A stretch of DNA of 64,000 nucleotides. It comes from Streptomyces sp. NBC_00286. Lineage in GTDB: Bacteria > Actinomycetota > Actinomycetes > Streptomycetales > Streptomycetaceae. Position numbers and translations under genes: made by a program. The stretch covers positions 1,488,001 to 1,552,000 of the forward strand of contig NZ_CP108054.1 in NCBI RefSeq assembly GCF_036173125.1, written 5' to 3'. This document shows positions 44,884-53,555 of the stretch, piece after piece (position 1 is the stretch's first letter; every line of letters starts with the position of its first letter). The notes below the pieces were generated by a model, which saw only the letters and a program-made list of their open reading frames with translations, had not been told where the DNA came from and did not search any database.

Positions 44884-45471
44884 ATGGGCGACCTTCTCCT
44901 GATCCGCCACGGCGAGACCGAGTGGAGCGCGTCGGGTCAGCACACCAGCCGGACCGACCTGCCCCTCACCCGGCGCGGCGAGGAACAGGCCAAGTCCCTC
45001 GCTCCACTTCTGGCGGGCCGGTCCTTCGCGCTCGTCCTGACCAGCCCGCTCGGTCGCGCGGTGCGCACCGCTGAACTCGCGGGCCTGTCGGGGGCGGTGG
45101 TGGACCCGGACCTGCATGAGTGGGAGTACGGCGGCTACGAGGGCGTTACCACCGTCGAGATCCACCGCACCCGTCCCGATTGGGGCTTGTGGACGGACGG
45201 GGCGCCGCCCGGTCCGGACGGGCACGCGGGCGAATCGCCCGGGCAGGTGGGCGAGCGTGCCGACGGCGTCTTGTCGCGCATCGCCCCGGTGCTCTCCGAG
45301 GGGGACGTGCTGCTCGTGGCCCACGGGCATTTCCTGCGGGTGCTGACGGCTCGCCGACTGGGGCTGCCGCCGTCGGACGGGCGGCTGTTCCGGCTGGAGA
45401 CGGGGACGCTGAGCCGGCTGTCGACGGAGCACGGGTGGCCTGTCATCGCGGAGTGGAACATCAGGGCGTAA
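44884..45471 (+). CDS. Histidine phosphatase (phosphoglycerate mutase superfamily)
   Basis: The product has 195 residues. The phosphohistidine motif LIRHGETEWSASGQHTSRTD (about 6-25), the glutamate in DLHEWEYGGYEG and the second histidine in LLVAHGHFLRVL are intact. It starts 14 bases after gnd, so it is part of the sugar-phosphate operon. It is more likely a small-molecule phosphatase than a glycolytic mutase, as most actinobacterial homologues are. Confidence 0.88.
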   Translation: MGDLLLIRHGETEWSASGQHTSRTDLPLTRRGEEQAKSLAPLLAGRSFALVLTSPLGRAVRTAELAGLSGAVVDPDLHEWEYGGYEGVTTVEIHRTRPDWGLWTDGAPPGPDGHAGESPGQVGERADGVLSRIAPVLSEGDVLLVAHGHFLRVLTARRLGLPPSDGRLFRLETGTLSRLSTEHGWPVIAEWNIRA

Positions 45472-45516
45472 CCGGCGAGTTGACACCCGCCTCGGGCCCC
45501 GTCAGAGTCCCCGCTG

Positions 45517-46980
45517 ATGGAGATCAACGATCTGACGGCGGCCGAAGAGCGGGTGTGGCGGGCGTTTTCCCGCGGGGAGTCCGTGGACTTCCACTCCGGA
45601 ACCGACGAGGACGTGGCGGACGGGGCCGACTGGGGGCCGGAACGGACCGTACGCGCCGAGGTGTTGCGGGCGCTGCTGCTCAACGGCCCTCAGGAGGAGG
45701 GCGAGATAGCACTGCTCAGTCTCATGGGCGCTCGTGTCTCCGGGATGCTCGACCTCCAGTACGCCACGGTCGACCACCCCGCCCGGCTGCGGCACTGCTA
45801 CTTCGACGAGGTTCCACGCTTCTACGCCTGCCGGCTCGGCGAGCTGAACCTCAGTGAGTCGGTCCTGCCCGGGCTCACCTCCCACGCCGTGCAGGTGGAG
45901 GGCGTGTTGCGGATGACCCGTTCCCGGTTCCGGGGGCTCGTGCGGCTCGGCGGGGCGCAGATCGCGGGGAGCCTGTACATGGAGGGCGCCGAGTTCAGCG
46001 CGCCGGATGCCGCGGAGCCGGTGCTGCAGCTCAACCAGATGACCGTCGGCAAGAACCTCCATGCCCCCGGGCTGAAGGCGCACGGGCAGATACGGCTCAA
46101 CGGCGCCACCGTCAACGGATCGGTCAATCTCACCGACGCCCGCCTTCGCCACCCCGGCCAGGTCGCCCTCGACGCCATGACGCTCGCCGTGGAGGGCGAC
46201 CTGCTGCTGCGGCAGGCGGACGTCGAGGGTTGGATCGGGCTGCGGGGCGCCCGTGTCGCCGGCCGCCTCGACCTGTCGCACGCGCGTCTGTCGAACCCCG
46301 GCGACATGGCGCTACGGGCCACCAGCTGCACGGTCGGAGAACTGTGGCTGCGCAGAGGCGAACCGCTGGACGGCGGCCTCAACCTGCGCCGGGCCCAGGT
46401 GGAAGTCCTGTTCGTGGAACCGGAGAAGCTGCCGGACACAGTCCATCTCGACGGTCTCAGCTATACGACCCTCACCCCACACGAACCCGCCGAACGCCGC
46501 CTGCCCATGCTGGAGCGGGACAGCGACGGCTATGTCCCGCACGCCTACGAGCAGTTGACCGCCGCCTACCGCCGTATCGGCGACGACGACGCGGCCCGCG
46601 TCGTCCAACTGGCCAAGCAGCGCCGCCACCGTCGCACACTTCCCTGGTACGGCCGCCTCTGGGGCCAGGTCCAGGACGCGACCGTCGGCTACGGCTTCCG
46701 CCCGCTGCGCGCCGCGGTCTGGCTCCTTTCACTGCTGGCGGTCGGCTCGATCTCATACGCCCTGCACCACCCGCCGGCCCTGAAGCCGGACGAGGCCCCG
46801 CCCTTCAACCCGGTCTTCTACACCCTCGACCTCCTCCTCCCGGTGATCTCCTTCGGCCAGGAGGCCGCGTTCGCCCCGAAGGGCCCGTACCAGTACCTGT
46901 CGTACGTCCTGGTCCTCACCGGCTGGATCCTGGCCACGTCGGTCGTCGCGGGCGTGACGCGGACGGTCAGCCGACAGTGA
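45517..46980 (+). CDS. Pentapeptide-like repeat membrane protein
   Basis: The product has 487 residues. About residues 60-300 repeat patterns such as VSGMLDLQYATV, VEGVLRMTRSRFRG, VNGSVNLTDARLRH and VAGRLDLSHARLS at roughly 20-25-residue spacing, which suggests a right-handed beta-helix. A charged segment (QLAKQRRHRRTLPWYGRLWG) leads to two membrane helices (LRAAVWLLSLLAVGSISYAL and YLSYVLVLTGWILATSVVAG). The helix would lie in the cytoplasm, anchored by its C-terminus. Function unknown. Confidence 0.7.
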   Translation: MEINDLTAAEERVWRAFSRGESVDFHSGTDEDVADGADWGPERTVRAEVLRALLLNGPQEEGEIALLSLMGARVSGMLDLQYATVDHPARLRHCYFDEVPRFYACRLGELNLSESVLPGLTSHAVQVEGVLRMTRSRFRGLVRLGGAQIAGSLYMEGAEFSAPDAAEPVLQLNQMTVGKNLHAPGLKAHGQIRLNGATVNGSVNLTDARLRHPGQVALDAMTLAVEGDLLLRQADVEGWIGLRGARVAGRLDLSHARLSNPGDMALRATSCTVGELWLRRGEPLDGGLNLRRAQVEVLFVEPEKLPDTVHLDGLSYTTLTPHEPAERRLPMLERDSDGYVPHAYEQLTAAYRRIGDDDAARVVQLAKQRRHRRTLPWYGRLWGQVQDATVGYGFRPLRAAVWLLSLLAVGSISYALHHPPALKPDEAPPFNPVFYTLDLLLPVISFGQEAAFAPKGPYQYLSYVLVLTGWILATSVVAGVTRTVSRQ

Positions 46981-46993
46981 CCCCCTTCATGCA

Positions 46994-47190
46994 CGGCGAT
47001 CCAGCGTCAGTTCTGGTTCGCCGTGCGCGTCGGGCTCGCCGAGCAGCGCCGTGAAGGCCTCGGTGCGCACCTTCAGTGAGCACTCACAGGTCATGCTCAG
47101 GGGCCTCATGCCCCCGATCCTTAACGCACCGCGAACACGTCAAGGTCCTCCGGTACGCCGGGTTATGGGCCCCGCAGGGCAACCAGTCAT
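46994..47190 (-). pseudogene. Decayed 3' fragment homologous to the end of the gene at 56151-57995
   Basis: Read on the minus strand, the fragment encodes KVRTEAFTALLGEPDAHGEP then ELTLDRRA and a stop. The intact gene ends TVRTEAFTAVLGEPDAHGEP then ELTLVRRARR. A 9-base deletion removes three residues, and upstream the matching LDVFAVR is followed at once by a stop. Similarity fades beyond about 47190. Only the last about 65 codons survive, so it is a relic of a lost paralogue or of a duplication. Confidence 0.75.
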
Positions 47191-47255
47191 ACCGGCCCTG
47201 GGGCCGCAGCCTGCCCGCCTTGATCGCCACTCACGCTGCTCGGCCCCTACTCCCT

Positions 47256-47562
47256 CTCACGATCCGAGCGGGTCTATTCGCTTCTCCACAGAGTCGGCTG
47301 GAAGGGCCCGGGCTGACCGCCGCTGTGGGATCTCACCAACTACGTACAGGGATACACCGCTGCAAAAATCACCCGGCGCGGCAGCCAACTCACCCCCGCC
47401 GAGGTGAAGGAACTGCGCGGCCAGACCCAACGTTGCCTCGACCGCCAGGAGGAACTCCACCACGTTGGTCCGGCACGTCGGCGTCAGCAACGACTTCGGC
47501 GGCTCCTTCCAACTCGGGCTGGACGTCGTACTCGACGGGATCAAGGCCCAGATCGGCACGTA
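47256..47562 (+). pseudogene. Frameshifted remnant of a TetR-family C-terminal domain
   Basis: Across three frames the sequence reads VYSLLHRVGWKGPG, stop, then LWDLTNYVQGYTAAKITRRG with SQLTPAEVKEL, then DFGGSFQLGLDVVLDGIKAQ and a stop at 47560-47562. The last segment resembles the FxxGLxxLLDGIE end of TetR regulators, including the intact neighbour at 47900-48646. At least two frameshifts and no start or HTH remain. Confidence 0.45.
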
Positions 47563-47572
47563 GAGCCGGGGG

Positions 47573-47833
47573 TCAACGACTGCTGGCCACCGCGTGTCGC
47601 AGAATCGCCCGAGCCATGTCGTCGTTGCGCCGGAAGAAACCCGCATTGGCGCCGGCGTGCGCGAACTGCTCGGGTCCGGCAACGTACCAGGTGGGGTGGA
47701 TACGTCCGTCGGCGTCGAGCGGATGGCCGTCCCGGATCCGCATGGCGCCCGTCGGCCGCAGCTGTCCCGTGGAGTCCGCTGCCATGGCCTCACTGATGTG
47801 GCCTGCTTCCGTGACCAGAACAGAACGTGTCAT
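47573..47833 (-). pseudogene. C-terminal fragment of a FAD/NAD(P)-binding protein
   Basis: The short frame (86 residues from ATG 47833) contains GHPLDADGRIHPTWYVAGPE and then FFRRNDDMARAILRHAV. This pattern resembles the last part of FAD/NAD(P)-binding proteins that end in a xFRxNDAVARAxL helix. No nucleotide-binding N-terminus exists. It could be a free-standing small gene, but a truncated relic in this debris zone is more likely. Confidence 0.4.
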
Positions 47834-47899
47834 CGTCCGATCCCCCACTCTCCCGACTCGGGATCCCGAGTCGAACGCCTCTCAGCCGCCGTCACGCGA

Positions 47900-48646
47900 T
47901 CATCCCGCGCGGCTGTCGACGAGTTGCTCGATGCCGTCGAGGAGCCGCTGCAGACCGAAGGTGAACTGGTCACCGGAGTACGGCCTGGCTCCCGCCTGAA
48001 GCGCTCGCTGGAGCGCCGGATACCGGTCGAAGTCGACCAGGTGCCCCAGCGTGTGGTCGCGCTGCTGGATCTCCGGGGCGATCCCGCTCTCCTCGTCCCA
48101 CGGACCTGCCGCCTCCGTACGGAGCCGGCCCAGCCCGCGGACATACGCGTCGACGGACTCGATCACGGACAGCTTCTCCGCTTCGCTGAGGCTGGTGTCC
48201 TCGAAGATCCGCAGTGCCGAATCCAGCCAGCGCAGCATGTTCGGGCCCGGAACCTGCTCGGCGGCCCCCAGTTGCAGGACCCAGGGATGCTGCCGGATCT
48301 CCTGCCAGTCGTCGAGCGCCAAGGCCTCCAGCTTGTCGCGCCAGCTGCCGGGCCGCTCGTGCGGCAGAATCCGGCCGACCGCGACGGCATCGAGCATCAG
48401 AGCCTCCAGCTCGGCCCTGCCCGGCACGTACGTATAGAGGGACGCGACACCGACACCGAGGTGCGCGGCCACCCGGCGAAGCGACATGGCGGACGGTCCG
48501 TCCCGTTCCACCACCTCGATCGCGGCATCGACGATCCGCTCCACGGTCAGTCCGCGTGCCGGCCCACGTGACCCGCGCGCGTCCCCTCCCCAGAGCAGGG
48601 CGAGAGCACGTTCTTGCGTGGCCGGGGCAGTCACCTGATGCGTCAT
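47900..48646 (-). CDS. TetR-family transcriptional regulator
   Basis: The product has 248 residues. The HTH (MSLRRVAAHLGVGVASLYTYVPGRAELEALM, about 54-84) and the C-terminal FTFGLQRLLDGIEQLVDSRAG are of the TetR type with the tetracycline-repressor-like C-terminal domain. ATG 48646 has GGAG 7 bases upstream. It is divergent from the MFS gene and an inverted repeat lies between them, so it is the likely repressor of that transporter. Confidence 0.9.
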   Translation of the reverse strand: MTHQVTAPATQERALALLWGGDARGSRGPARGLTVERIVDAAIEVVERDGPSAMSLRRVAAHLGVGVASLYTYVPGRAELEALMLDAVAVGRILPHERPGSWRDKLEALALDDWQEIRQHPWVLQLGAAEQVPGPNMLRWLDSALRIFEDTSLSEAEKLSVIESVDAYVRGLGRLRTEAAGPWDEESGIAPEIQQRDHTLGHLVDFDRYPALQRALQAGARPYSGDQFTFGLQRLLDGIEQLVDSRAG

Positions 48647-48681
48647 CGGGGCGCTCCGCACTCAACTCTTTGCGATCACAA

Positions 48682-48710
48682 CTTAACTCAGTCTACCGTT
48701 CGGAGTTAAG
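48682..48710. promoter_or_regulatory. Probable TetR operator for the MFS/TetR pair
   Basis: CTTAACTC (48682-48689) and GAGTTAAG (48703-48710) are perfect inverted arms with a 13-base spacer, located midway between the divergent starts at 48646 and 48739. Confidence 0.55.
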
Positions 48711-48738
48711 CGAACAGTGCTCGGAGTTGGAGCGATAC

Positions 48739-50451
48739 ATGATCGGAGAACCTCCCCCCACGCCTGTGAAGAGCACAAAGGCAGGTCGCCAACGCGAGGA
48801 ACGCACCCTCTACGCCAGCACGCTCACCAACGGCCCCAACGAACTGTTCGACTTCCTCCTGCCGCTATGGGCCGGCGCCACGCTCGGGCTCAGCGCCACC
48901 GAGATCGGCATCCTGCTAGCCGTGGAGATGGCCCTCTCCGTCATCGCGCGGCCGATCGCCGGAGTACTCGCCGACAGCTTCGAGCGTCGCTACGTCGCCG
49001 CGACCGGAGCCTTCCTGTACGCGGCCTCGGCCGTCGGCTACGCCCTCGCGCACTCCGCGCCCACCGCCTACGCCGCCGCCGCGGTCGGCGGAGTGGGCGG
49101 CGCGCTGCTGTGGGTCGGCGTCCGCGCCATCGCCAGCGAACGTCTCGCGGAGGACTCCGCGGTCTTTCCACGGCTCCTCGCCGCGCAGGAGACGGGCTCC
49201 TGGGTGGCCTTCGTCGCCGGTATGGCGCTGATCGGCCAGATCGACTTCGACGGCATCTTCTGGGCCTGCGCCGCGGCCTGTGTGCTCGCCGGCTCGCTCC
49301 TGCTCTCCTCGCCCCGTCGGCAAACGCCACGTCGCAGCGACACGGAAGGCACGGCCGCCGCGGGTCTCGGTGCCATCGGCCGCAAGCTGCGCCCCATGCT
49401 GGGCGCCGTGGCACTGACCATGGCGGCCGAGGCAGCGATCTCGCTCCTGCTGCTCCTGCATCTCCAGCGCGAGTTCGACCTCAGCGTGCTGCAGGTGGCG
49501 TACGTGTTCCTGCCCGGTGCGATCGCGATGAGTATCGCCGCGGAACACCTGCACACTTACGTCGTCCGCCTCGGCCGCACGCGGATCCTGATGCTCGCCT
49601 CCCTGGCCAGCACAGCCTTCGCAGCCGGCCTCGCCTGGGCACCCAACCCCTACGTCATCGCCGCCCTGTGGATTCTCAGCGGTCTAGCCTGGGCCGCGGT
49701 CATTCCGATCCAGCAGTCGGTGATCGCGGAGGCGTCGGGCGACCACGCGGGCCGCGGCATGGGCGTGTACGAATCCGCCAAGCTGCTGGGCGCGCTGGCC
49801 GGGTCCCTGGCAGCGGGCGTGCTCTACGACGCCGTCGACTGGACCGTCGCGTGTCTCGGCGCGGCGGCGCTGATCCTGGTCGGTGCCGTGGTCGTCCCCC
49901 GAGCCGTAAGACGCCTCGGCGTCGCTGACGTACCACCACCGCCGCCGGATCCACAGCCACCGGCCGAAGAAGAGGACGACTTGCCCCCGGTCGAGACCGG
50001 CGGCAAGGCCGAAGCGGAGAAAGACATGATGCCGGTCGCCGCGGCAGCAGACGCGGCCGCGCCACCCGCGGACGCGCACACAGCCACGGCCGCCCGTACG
50101 AAGAACAGCAAGGACAGCAAGAACGACGCGGACGTGTCACCACCGAAATCCCAACAGCAGTTGGTACGGGAACTCGGCCAGCACGCGGTGGCGTACGTCG
50201 CCGCCCAGGTCATCCTGTTACTCCTGGGACTGTCGTGGCTCCACTCCCTGATCACCGGAGACAGTCTCGACGTGCTGATCAGCGGCACGGGCCGGGATGA
50301 GGGCCTGTCCGGTCTCCTCGAAGGCGTCGGCAAGATCTGGACGTTCGTCCTGCTCGTCCACGCGATGTGGACCGGAACGAAATGTCTCGCCATGTCGATC
50401 GGCCAACCCTCCGAGGACCCGCCGACGGACGAACACCGCGAGCGGGGCTGA
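48739..50451 (+). CDS. MFS transporter with long C-terminal extension
   Basis: The product has 570 residues. The first about 390 form the MFS fold (FDFLLPLWAGATLGLSATEI, the loop motif RPIAGVLADSFERR, then YVFLPGAIAMSIAAEHLHTY). An acidic proline-rich linker (VPPPPPDPQPPAEEEDD) and an alanine/lysine stretch follow. Two further hydrophobic segments are added near the end (VAYVAAQVILLLLGLSWLHS and KIWTFVLLVHAMW). ATG 48739 has GGAG 6 bases upstream. Efflux under control of the divergent TetR is likely; the role of the extra helices is unknown. Confidence 0.82.
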   Translation: MIGEPPPTPVKSTKAGRQREERTLYASTLTNGPNELFDFLLPLWAGATLGLSATEIGILLAVEMALSVIARPIAGVLADSFERRYVAATGAFLYAASAVGYALAHSAPTAYAAAAVGGVGGALLWVGVRAIASERLAEDSAVFPRLLAAQETGSWVAFVAGMALIGQIDFDGIFWACAAACVLAGSLLLSSPRRQTPRRSDTEGTAAAGLGAIGRKLRPMLGAVALTMAAEAAISLLLLLHLQREFDLSVLQVAYVFLPGAIAMSIAAEHLHTYVVRLGRTRILMLASLASTAFAAGLAWAPNPYVIAALWILSGLAWAAVIPIQQSVIAEASGDHAGRGMGVYESAKLLGALAGSLAAGVLYDAVDWTVACLGAAALILVGAVVVPRAVRRLGVADVPPPPPDPQPPAEEEDDLPPVETGGKAEAEKDMMPVAAAADAAAPPADAHTATAARTKNSKDSKNDADVSPPKSQQQLVRELGQHAVAYVAAQVILLLLGLSWLHSLITGDSLDVLISGTGRDEGLSGLLEGVGKIWTFVLLVHAMWTGTKCLAMSIGQPSEDPPTDEHRERG

Positions 50452-50524
50452 CCTTGTCGTGCTGGTCCACGTCAGATGAATACGGGAACAGCCGAGAATT
50501 CCGAGCGGCCGGCGTCCCGGTAAG

Positions 50525-52315
50525 TCAGGGCACCGGTCGCCGCGCGTGCTGGGCCGCGAGCCGCACCGGGGCGTTCTGGGCGCCGTACCCGCGATAGCCG
50601 CCGTCGCGCTGGACCAGCTCGAGGAAGACGCGGCCGACGGTGTGGGTGTAGCAGTGCCGGAAGATGCCGTGCTCGTCGCGGTCGTAGAGGATGCCCAGTT
50701 CGCGGTACGTCGCCAACTCGCCCTCGGTGAGGTCGAATCGGGCCGCGAGGTCGTCGTAGTAGTTCGCGGGGATCGGCAGCAGGTGGCCGCCTGCTGCGCG
50801 GAAGCGGCGGGCCGCGGCGACCACGTCGGCCGTGGCCAGCGCGATGTGCTGGGCGTGGACCGTGTCGTCCGTCGGGGCCGCGCCGACGGTGAGGGCGATA
50901 CGGACGCTGCCGTCGGCGTTGGTGACGGCACGGCTGCGCAGCAGACCGTACGGGTCGGCGACGTCCACGCTCTGCTGCGCCCGCAGCCCGAGGACACTGC
51001 GGTGGAAGAGGGCCGCTTCGTCGAAGTGGTGCCAGGGCTGGGTGAGGGCGAGGTGGTCGATACGGTGTACGTTCGGGGCTTCTGCGGGGTGCTCGAGGCC
51101 CTCGAAGTCGCCGAGCCAGTTGGGCAGTTCGGGTCGGTCCGTGGCGCAGAAGAACAGCTCCGTGCCGTCGGGGGCGGCGACCGCGTCGAGGGGGACGTCC
51201 TGTGGTGCACGGCGGCGCGGCAGTACCGGTGCCAGCAGGGCCTCGGCGCGCCGGGCGGCGCCCGCCGGGTCGGGGGACTCGAGGCCGAGCGCGGTGAGCC
51301 TTGTGCCGTGGCGGCGATCGGCGGGTCCGGTGTTGACCAGGATGCGGGCCTCGCCCTGCTGCCACAGGTCTACGGGTTTGCCGCGGTGCCGTGCGGTACG
51401 GGCGAAACCGAGCGCGCCGAGCAGCGCCGCGAGAGGTTCCGCGTCGGGCGTGACCAGTTCGGCGAAGGCGACGCCGGTGGGGACGACGGGCGCGGGCAGC
51501 GACGCGACTCCGACGGTCTCCTGCAAGACGAGGAGGGAGCGGCGGGCGTCCACCGCGGTCGGACCGGCCTCGGCCTGCCGGAACACGTCGTTGAAGACCT
51601 CCAGGGAGAGCGTCCCGTCGTAACCGGTGCGCAGCACATACCGCAACAGCCCCGCGACGTCGAAACCGCCCTGGCCGGGAAAGCAGCGGTGGTGGCGGCT
51701 CCACTGCAGGACGTCCATCGCGAGCAGCGGGGCGTCGGCGAGTTGGAGGAAGAAGATCTTCTCGCCGGGGAGATCCGCGATGCCCTTGGGATCGGACCCG
51801 CGGGCGAGAATGTGAAAGCTGTCGAGGCAGGTGCCGAGCGCCGGGTGATCGGCCCGCTCGACGATGCGCCATGCATGGTCGTACGTACTCACGTGCCGCC
51901 CCCAGGCCAGCGCCTCGTAGGCAACGCGCATCCCGAACTCCTGGGCCAGTTCGGCAAGTTGGCGTAGCTGCCGGGCCGCGAGCACGTCGTCGTCCACGGC
52001 AAGCGGCGACACACTGGAGCACACCAGCACGGTGTCGGCACCGAGCCGCCGCATGAGCTGGAACTTACGCTCGGCCCGGCGCAGGTTCCGCGCGAACTCG
52101 TCGGGCGGCACGGCCTCGATATCGCGCATCGGTTGGTAGAGGTCGATGCTCAGCCCGAGGTCGGCGCACCGGTCGCGGATCTCCTCGGGCGAGAGGGGGC
52201 TGGCGAGGAGGTCGTTCTCAATGATCTCGACCCCGTCGAACCCGGCCCGAGCGGCAGCAGTGAGCTTCTCGGTGAGGGAACCACTGAGGGAGACGGTGGC
52301 GATGGAGGTACGCAT
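50525..52315 (-). CDS. 3-dehydroshikimate dehydratase fused to an HPPD-like domain
   Basis: The product has 596 residues. The N-terminal half (MRTSIATVSLSGSLTEKL; GFDGVEIIENDLL; LGTCLDSFHILARGSD) is the TIM-barrel sugar isomerase/AP-endonuclease 2 fold used by dehydroshikimate dehydratases. The C-terminal half (HRIDHLALTQPWHHFDEAAL; YTHTVGRVFLELVQRDGG) is a VOC/4-hydroxyphenylpyruvate dioxygenase-like domain. This two-domain arrangement matches bacterial QuiC-type enzymes converting 3-dehydroshikimate to protocatechuate. AAGGAG precedes ATG 52315. It lies downstream of the shikimate dehydrogenase gene, separated by a repeat element. Confidence 0.87.
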   Translation of the reverse strand: MRTSIATVSLSGSLTEKLTAAARAGFDGVEIIENDLLASPLSPEEIRDRCADLGLSIDLYQPMRDIEAVPPDEFARNLRRAERKFQLMRRLGADTVLVCSSVSPLAVDDDVLAARQLRQLAELAQEFGMRVAYEALAWGRHVSTYDHAWRIVERADHPALGTCLDSFHILARGSDPKGIADLPGEKIFFLQLADAPLLAMDVLQWSRHHRCFPGQGGFDVAGLLRYVLRTGYDGTLSLEVFNDVFRQAEAGPTAVDARRSLLVLQETVGVASLPAPVVPTGVAFAELVTPDAEPLAALLGALGFARTARHRGKPVDLWQQGEARILVNTGPADRRHGTRLTALGLESPDPAGAARRAEALLAPVLPRRRAPQDVPLDAVAAPDGTELFFCATDRPELPNWLGDFEGLEHPAEAPNVHRIDHLALTQPWHHFDEAALFHRSVLGLRAQQSVDVADPYGLLRSRAVTNADGSVRIALTVGAAPTDDTVHAQHIALATADVVAAARRFRAAGGHLLPIPANYYDDLAARFDLTEGELATYRELGILYDRDEHGIFRHCYTHTVGRVFLELVQRDGGYRGYGAQNAPVRLAAQHARRPVP

Positions 52316-52387
52316 GGGGGGCTCCTTCGAGGCGTCAAGCTTCTGGAGGCTTCACACTGCTGGCGGTGCTTCTCAGGCGCCGGTTCA

Positions 52388-52475
52388 GGGGGGCGCCCCT
52401 TTAGGGGCGCGGGGCTGTGACATATGCGGCTCCGCCGCGTGGGCGCGACCAGCCACCCACAGCCCGCAGCCGACA
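52388..52475. repeat. Dispersed intergenic repeat with hairpin tip
   Basis: GCGCCCCT-tt-AGGGGCGC (52393-52410) forms the tip, followed by GGGGCTGTGACATATGCGGC and CGCGACCAGCCACCC. It is the same family as the copies at 1.65, 9.7, 39.4 and 63 kb. It occupies the gap between the dehydrogenase and dehydratase genes and could terminate or attenuate transcription between them. Confidence 0.65.
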
Positions 52476-52497
52476 CACGGCACGACCCCTACGGCGC

Positions 52498-53376
52498 CTA
52501 GTCACGGAGACTCACCGCCCCGGCCAACTCACCGATGTCCGCCAGCATCCGGCTGACGTCCGGTTCCCGCCCGGTGAACAGCCGGAAGGCATCGGCAGCT
52601 TGGAAGACAGCCATGCCACCCCCATCCAACGTGGCGCAGCCAACCCCACGAGCGGCACGCAACAACTCTGTCTCCAGCGGCCGGTAGACAACCTCGGCCA
52701 CCCACAGCCCGGGATGCAGCAACCCAGCCGGAAGCGGCAGCCCAGGGTGGGCCGCCATACCCGTAGGTGTGGCATGCACAACCCCGTCGGCGCCGGCGAC
52801 CAGCGCGGCCAGCTGGTCCGGTCCCGCAGCGGCGGCGCGCCCCGCGCCGAAGCGCCGGTTCAGCTCAGCGGCCAGCGCAACCGCCCGCTCGGGCAGGGCG
52901 TCGGCCACGGTCACGTGCCCCGCCCCCAGCGTGAGCATGGCATGCGCAACCGCCGCCCCCGCACCTCCCGCCCCCAGCTGAACCACCCGCTCCAACGGAG
53001 CATCAGGCAGCCCGCACGCAAACGAAGCCGCGAACCCGGTCACATCCGTGTTGTGCCCGATCGCACGCCCGTCCTCGAACACAACGGTGTTCACCGCCCC
53101 CAGCGCCTCGGCCTGCGGATCAAGCGCATCCAGATGCTCGATGACCAACCGCTTGCAGGGATGCGTGATGTTCAGCCCGTCGAAGCCCAGGTCGCGGGCG
53201 GCCCGCACCAGATCCCCCACCGCTTCGGCCGGAACACCGAGGTCGTCGATGTCGATGATCCGGTACAGATAGCGCAGGCCCTGCCGGTCCGCTTCCCGCT
53301 CGTGCAGCGCCGGGCTGAGCGACGGGCCGATGCCGGAACCGATCAGTCCGACGAGATACGAGTCCTTGGACAGCAC
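52498..53376 (-). CDS. Shikimate/quinate dehydrogenase
   Basis: The product has 292 residues. GLIGSGIGPSLSPALHE (shikimate-binding serines, about 9-25), GLNITHPCKRLVIEHLD with the catalytic lysine, GAVNTVVF, HNTDVTGFAAS and the cofactor loop LGAGGAGAAVAHAML are typical. GTG 53376 has AGGAGG 7 bases upstream. Its position next to a dehydratase, importer and TetR indicates a catabolic paralogue rather than the biosynthetic AroE. NAD preference is likely but not shown. Confidence 0.9.
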   Translation of the reverse strand: MLSKDSYLVGLIGSGIGPSLSPALHEREADRQGLRYLYRIIDIDDLGVPAEAVGDLVRAARDLGFDGLNITHPCKRLVIEHLDALDPQAEALGAVNTVVFEDGRAIGHNTDVTGFAASFACGLPDAPLERVVQLGAGGAGAAVAHAMLTLGAGHVTVADALPERAVALAAELNRRFGAGRAAAAGPDQLAALVAGADGVVHATPTGMAAHPGLPLPAGLLHPGLWVAEVVYRPLETELLRAARGVGCATLDGGGMAVFQAADAFRLFTGREPDVSRMLADIGELAGAVSLRD

Positions 53377-53409
53377 CGAGGGACCTCCTGAGCGCGAGCG
53401 GTCGGCTCA

Positions 53410-53433
53410 CTAATGTACGAACTAGTACGTTAG
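53410..53433. promoter_or_regulatory. Probable TetR operator of the shikimate locus
   Basis: CTAATGTAC (53410-53418) and GTACGTTAG (53425-53433) are inverted arms with one mismatch and a 6-base spacer. They sit 34 bases upstream of the dehydrogenase start in the divergent region. A looser CTAA...TTAG sequence at 54301-54320, upstream of the importer gene, could be a second site. Confidence 0.6.
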
Positions 53434-53555
53434 CTATAGCAGCACCGGAGACCCACGGGAAGCCCCCGGCCCACGGTCCGCCCACTCCCGCAGAACAGCC
53501 TGGTTCTACAATCTCCGGCACGGCAGCTCGCCGGAGAGGAACGCGAAGGAACCCG

